This document shows, piece after piece, positions 18,400 to 23,811 of a DNA stretch of 23,811 bases. The DNA is from Deinococcus rhizophilus (GTDB lineage Bacteria > Deinococcota > Deinococci > Deinococcales > Deinococcaceae). The stretch spans positions 8,590-32,400 of the forward strand of contig NZ_JASNGB010000015.1 of the NCBI RefSeq assembly GCF_030271215.1. The letters run 5' to 3'. Position 1 is the first letter of the stretch, and each line of letters starts with the position of its first letter. The notes under the pieces were generated by a model, which saw nothing but the letters and a program-made list of their open reading frames with translations, searched no databases and was not told the origin of the DNA. The translations under genes were made by a program, and so were the position numbers.

Positions 18400-19208
18400 G
18401 CCACCCCGTCACCCCCGCGCAGCGCGACCTCAACCGGGCCATCCGCGCCGCGATCCTGCGCGACGGCCGCATCGGGTATGCCCTCGCCTACGGCAGTTTC
18501 ACCCAGGGAACCGCCGACGCCTTCAGCGACCTGGAGTACTACGTGTTCCTGTCGCCCGCCGACCTGCCCGGCTTCGGCGTGCGGGCCTGGCTGGAAGCGG
18601 TGGCCCCGGTGCGGCAGTTCGTGGTGAACGACTTCGGGACGCCGAATGCGGTGATGGACGGCCTGATCCGGGTGGAACTGCACGCCGAGCCGGACACCGC
18701 GCTCCCGGGGGTGGAGGCGTGGCCCAACGAGAACATGAACCCGGCGGCCATGCTCGTCAAGGACAGAGGCGGCCGCCTCGCTGCCCACCTCGCCGCGCTG
18801 GCGGCAAAGGAGGGGCCGCACCCGGAGGCCGAGGCGCAACTCCTCCACGACCGCCTGCTGAACTGGCTGGTCTTCGGCGTGAACGTGCTGGAGCGCGGCG
18901 AGCGGGTGCGGGCGCTGGAGGTGCTGGGGTGGGTGCGCGGCGGGCTGCTGCGGCTGGCGCGGCTGGCCGAGGGGAACACTGGGCACTGGCTCACGGCCTC
19001 GCGCCGGGCGGAGTGGGAGCTGAGCGCGGCCACGCTGGACCGTTACGCCCGCCTGACCGGACGGCTGGACGAGCTGGAGACGCTCTACGCCGAGGCATGG
19101 AGCTGGACGCAGGAACTCACCGCGCGGGTGCCGGGGCTGCGGGGAGCGGGGCCGGAGCTGGCGCGGGACCTCACCCGCCGCCTCGGAGCAGCGCGGCAGC
19201 GGCGCTAG
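18396..19208 (+). CDS. Nucleotidyltransferase related to lincosamide nucleotidyltransferases (Lnu(B)/Lnu(F) type)
   Basis: The 270-aa product opens with the nucleotidyltransferase motif [20 protein letters not shown] (32-51): the GS pair (33-34) and the acidic pair Asp45 and Glu47 that bind metal and NTP. A further candidate acidic ligand is Glu94 in RVELH. The motif spacing, Asp-x-Glu instead of Asp-x-Asp, and total length all resemble the Lnu(B)/Lnu(F)/Lnu(G) group, which adenylylates lincosamide antibiotics. The C-terminal two thirds is helical, as in that group. Chromosomal relatives often act on other or unknown small molecules, so resistance is not implied. It is coupled to the secreted protein upstream by ATGA. 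In-frame translation from ATG 18366 is unlikely because it lies inside the preceding gene. Confidence 0.75.
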   Translation: MSHPVTPAQRDLNRAIRAAILRDGRIGYALAYGSFTQGTADAFSDLEYYVFLSPADLPGFGVRAWLEAVAPVRQFVVNDFGTPNAVMDGLIRVELHAEPDTALPGVEAWPNENMNPAAMLVKDRGGRLAAHLAALAAKEGPHPEAEAQLLHDRLLNWLVFGVNVLERGERVRALEVLGWVRGGLLRLARLAEGNTGHWLTASRRAEWELSAATLDRYARLTGRLDELETLYAEAWSWTQELTARVPGLRGAGPELARDLTRRLGAARQRR

Positions 19209-19211
19209 ACT
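19206..19211 (+). promoter_or_regulatory. -10 box TAGACT of a leaderless aminotransferase transcript
   Basis: TAGACT begins at the stop codon of the upstream gene (TAG 19206-19208) and ends 7 nt before GTG 19219, with no ribosome site between. It matches the same hexamer and spacing seen at 17950. Confidence 0.5.
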
Positions 19212-19218
19212 GCCCCGC

Positions 19219-20694
<1,476 letters not shown>

Positions 20695-20704
20695 ACGGCA
20701 CCCC

Positions 20705-21217
20705 CTACGCCAGCCCGCAGGCCCGCTGCACCAGCACATGCACCTCGTCGCGGCCCATGCGCCGGGCACGCAGGGGCAGGTCAGCGGGCAGTTCGGAGAG
20801 GCCGGGTACCAGCGGCGCGAAGCGGAACTCCGGGCGGGCGATCAAGTCACGGGCGGCGGTGAAGGCCAGGACCGCGTCCAGCCGCAGCTCGTAGTGGGCG
20901 TTCAGCTCGGCGCGGAGGGAGTCGGGGTCGCCCGCGAGCAGGGCGATCAGGGCGGGGTGCAGGGCAAAGCCCTCGTCGAGCGAGTCGGTGACACGGGCCA
21001 CGTCGAGCAGCAGCGCCGCACCGGGCAGGGCGTACCCACTGATACGGCGGCGGCAGGTCTCGGGCGGGTCGCCGCGCACCTCCTTCACCTCGCGCCCCAC
21101 CCGCGCCGCGCTCGCCAGGTAGGTCCAGAAGCGGCCCAGGCTGCTGTAGCGGGCCAGTTCCACGTACCCGGCGGGCCGGGCGGGCAGCGGGCGGGTGGGT
21201 TTTGCGGGGGCGGTCAC
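20705..21217 (-). CDS. Protein of unknown function, divergent from an acyl-CoA dehydrogenase
   Basis: I do not recognise this family. The 170-aa product has no signal peptide or membrane helix. After a Pro-rich start it reads as a mostly helical soluble domain ([33 protein letters not shown], then [31 protein letters not shown]) and ends with [17 protein letters not shown]. Codon use is like the neighbours (GC-rich third positions), which supports a real gene. The likely start is GTG 21217 with no clear ribosome site, shared intergenic region with the divergent dehydrogenase. It could belong to the same regulon. Confidence 0.7.
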   Translation of the reverse strand: MTAPAKPTRPLPARPAGYVELARYSSLGRFWTYLASAARVGREVKEVRGDPPETCRRRISGYALPGAALLLDVARVTDSLDEGFALHPALIALLAGDPDSLRAELNAHYELRLDAVLAFTAARDLIARPEFRFAPLVPGLSELPADLPLRARRMGRDEVHVLVQRACGLA

Positions 21218-21308
21218 GCCCGTATGCTCTCGCGCCCCCGGGCACCGGGGGGCCGAGTCTCAAGGCCGGGTGAACGGGGCCTGGGGTGCAAGGCCCCAGT
21301 CTGGACAA

Positions 21309-21325
21309 CTTGCACCGGGTACAAG
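21309..21325 (+). promoter_or_regulatory. Palindromic operator before the acyl-CoA dehydrogenase
   Basis: CTTGCACC, one central G, and GGTACAAG form a 17-bp inverted repeat with 7 of 8 pairs matching. It ends 7 nt before the ATG at 21333 and covers TACAAG, which would be the -10 box of a leaderless transcript. TetR-family regulators of fatty-acid degradation bind palindromes of this size. An 8-bp arm GGTGCAAG (21285-21292) is a perfect inverse complement of the operator's left half, 16 bp away. Confidence 0.55.
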
Positions 21326-21332
21326 AAGAGGC

Positions 21333-22685
<1,353 letters not shown>

Positions 22686-22710
22686 CGGCTTCAGGAGCAG
22701 GTCAGTCAAA

Positions 22711-22755
22711 GCGGGCGGGCTCCCAGCCTAGGAACTGAGAGCCCGCCCGCCTTTC
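22711..22755. terminator. Terminator between convergent acyl-CoA dehydrogenase and secreted-protein gene
   Basis: A perfect 12-bp stem (22711-22722 with 22739-22750, 16-nt loop) is followed by CCTTTC on the + strand and preceded by CAAAG, which reads CTTTG on the - strand. It can end transcription from both sides, though it lies 70 bp beyond the - strand gene's stop. Confidence 0.7.
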
Positions 22756-22820
22756 ATCTGTTTGCCGGGATCAGCCCGGGGACGCCGTGCCCAGTCCCAT
22801 CTCCGGCGACCCCGCCACGG

Positions 22821-23285
22821 TCAGGGCAGGCGCCGCGCCAGCTGGTCGTACAGGAAGTTGGCCGCGTCGTGCTGGTGCTGCCACAGGGTCAGCAGTCCGA
22901 ACTGGTCCTGCACGGTGACGCGCCGCCCCGCCGGGAGGTCGAAGTCCAGCCGGGCGGTGAGCTTGGCCCACGGCACCAGCGAGCCCGGCGCGATCAGGAT
23001 CGGGCTGACCTTGATCACGCCGGGCGTGTTCGGGTCCGCGACGATGGTGGCGCCGGGGTAGCGGCGCTTGATCGCCCCGGCCGAGTCACGGCCCATCGCA
23101 GCCAGGATGCCGCTGCGCTGCTCGGGGCTGAGCAGGTTGGGATTGCCCTGAATCTGGGGCGCCAGAACCACGTAGCGGGCGGTCGAGAGGGCCTGGGCGT
23201 TCCAGAAGTTCGCGGGCTGAGCGCCCGCCGGAGCAGAGGACAGGGCGAGCGAACCGAGGGCCAGGGGCAGCAGAACTTTCTTCAT
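22821..23285 (-). CDS. Secreted protein of unknown function
   Basis: I do not recognise this family. The 154-aa product has a clean signal peptide (MKKVLLPLALGSLALSSAPAGA, cleavage after AGA at about residue 22) and a small mature domain of about 132 residues with few charges at first (NFWNAQALSTARYVVLAPQIQGNPN), a beta-like central part (ATIVADPNTPGVIKVSPILIAPG) and a C-terminal helix with WQHQHDAANFLYDQLARRLP. No catalytic motif, Cys or lipobox is visible. ATG 23285 has only a weak GGGCGGC before it. It converges with the acyl-CoA dehydrogenase and is divergent from mazG. Confidence 0.75.
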   Translation of the reverse strand: MKKVLLPLALGSLALSSAPAGAQPANFWNAQALSTARYVVLAPQIQGNPNLLSPEQRSGILAAMGRDSAGAIKRRYPGATIVADPNTPGVIKVSPILIAPGSLVPWAKLTARLDFDLPAGRRVTVQDQFGLLTLWQHQHDAANFLYDQLARRLP

Positions 23286-23410
23286 GCCGCCCAGTGCAGC
23301 ACGGCGGACCTGACGGACGGTGAACCCGGGGTGAGGGTGCCGCCGTCACGTTCTGGCCGCAACCGGATTCCGTCCGGCGCGGGCGACAGAATCCCGGCCC
23401 CGATCCGCCC

Positions 23411-23416
23411 TAGCAT
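23411..23416 (+). promoter_or_regulatory. -10 box of a leaderless mazG transcript
   Basis: TAGCAT ends 7 nt before ATG 23424, with no ribosome site between. The spacing matches the other leaderless candidates here and decides for ATG 23424 over the in-frame ATG 23415, which would fall inside the -10 box. Confidence 0.5.
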
Positions 23417-23423
23417 GGCCCTC

Positions 23424-23811
23424 ATGCAAGAGCTGCTGACCACCCTGCGCCGGTTGCGTGCCCCGGACGGCTGCCCCTGGGACCGCGAGCAGACCCACGA
23501 CTCCCTGCGGCCCTACCTGCTGGAAGAAGCGGCCGAGGCCGTGGACGCTGTGGCAGAGGGACCACAGGCCCTCGCCGCCGAACTGGGGGACGTGCTGCTG
23601 CAGGTCGCCTTTCACTCGGTGATCGCCGAGGAGGCCGGGGCCTTCGGGTACGCGGACGTGGAACGCGGCATCGTCGAGAAGCTGGTGCGGCGCCACCCAC
23701 ATGTCTTCGGCGACGTGCAGGTCGCGGACTCGGGCGAGGTCGTCGCCAACTGGCAGGCCATCAAGGCGGCCGAACGGGGGGGCAGGCCCCGCCGCGCCGC
23801 CGACCGGGTGC
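23424..23811 (+). CDS. mazG: Nucleoside triphosphate pyrophosphohydrolase MazG (5' part, runs off the window)
   Basis: MazG cleaves nucleoside triphosphates to monophosphates and pyrophosphate, helping remove damaged or unwanted NTPs. The visible 129 residues begin LLTTLRRLRAPDGCPWDREQTHDSLRPYL, the classic MazG opening, and include the metal-binding EExxE in LLEEAAEAVDAV (about 34-45) and ExxD in ELGDVLLQV, followed by KLVRRHPHVFGD and VVANWQAIKAAE, also family hallmarks. The reading frame is open to the end of the window, so the C-terminal half is missing only because the sequence stops. The likely start is ATG 23424. It faces away from the secreted-protein gene. Confidence 0.93.
   Translation, partial: MQELLTTLRRLRAPDGCPWDREQTHDSLRPYLLEEAAEAVDAVAEGPQALAAELGDVLLQVAFHSVIAEEAGAFGYADVERGIVEKLVRRHPHVFGDVQVADSGEVVANWQAIKAAERGGRPRRAADRV

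Noticed and set aside
18396..19208. Calling the nucleotidyltransferase a lincosamide resistance gene.
   Set aside because: Motif and length agree, but there is no mobile context and chromosomal relatives often have other substrates.

Overview
The window is ordinary-looking chromosomal DNA from a high-GC bacterium, almost certainly a Deinococcus species. The reasons are very high G+C with strongly GC-biased third codon positions, a RadA gene beside two Clp/Hsp100 ATPases, a clpB promoter carrying an HspR-type (HAIR) inverted repeat, and many genes with a TANNNT -10 box only 5-8 nt before the start codon. That last pattern is the leaderless-mRNA signature known from Deinococcus. No rRNA, tRNA, insertion sequence, phage gene or CRISPR array was seen.

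Layout. (1) 1-6285: a complete branched-chain amino acid ABC importer operon, livJ-livH-livM-livG-livF, on the + strand. It has a good promoter in front of livJ, a strong stem-loop between livJ and livH, ATGA overlaps along livH/livM/livG/livF, and a terminator after livF. A 44-codon ORF fits exactly between livH and livM with ATGA overlaps at both ends. LivM is unusually long, with an inserted multi-helix segment. (2) 6344-10085: a CrtC/AttH-like lipocalin-fold protein, then clpB behind its HAIR promoter, ending at a hairpin shared with a convergent gene. (3) 10108-17313, all on the - strand: a membrane-anchored PH-domain-like protein, a small WGxxGxxG-tail secreted protein, radA with a DUF2087-like gene just upstream, a ClpC-like ATPase lacking the middle domain, an S41 peptidase and a fumarylacetoacetate hydrolase-family enzyme. 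(4) 17337-20694, + strand: a Nudix hydrolase, a secreted BsuPI-like protein, a lincosamide-nucleotidyltransferase-like protein translationally coupled to it, and a class-III aminotransferase. (5) 20705-23811: an unrecognised gene divergent from an acyl-CoA dehydrogenase that has a near-perfect operator palindrome before its start, a secreted protein of unknown function, and the 5' part of mazG.

How the parts relate. The liv operon imports branched-chain amino acids. ClpB (disaggregase) and the ClpC-like unfoldase (with a ClpP-docking VGF loop) form a protein quality-control pair, and RadA serves recombinational repair. The Nudix and MazG enzymes remove unwanted nucleotides. The acyl-CoA dehydrogenase, FAH-family enzyme and aminotransferase are catabolic.

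I did not find a convincing new multi-gene system such as a defence island or a biosynthetic cluster. The best leads are the coupled 44-aa ORF, the expanded LivM, the M-domain-less ClpC, the compact divergent leaderless promoters at 17314-17336, and the coupled secreted protein/nucleotidyltransferase pair.
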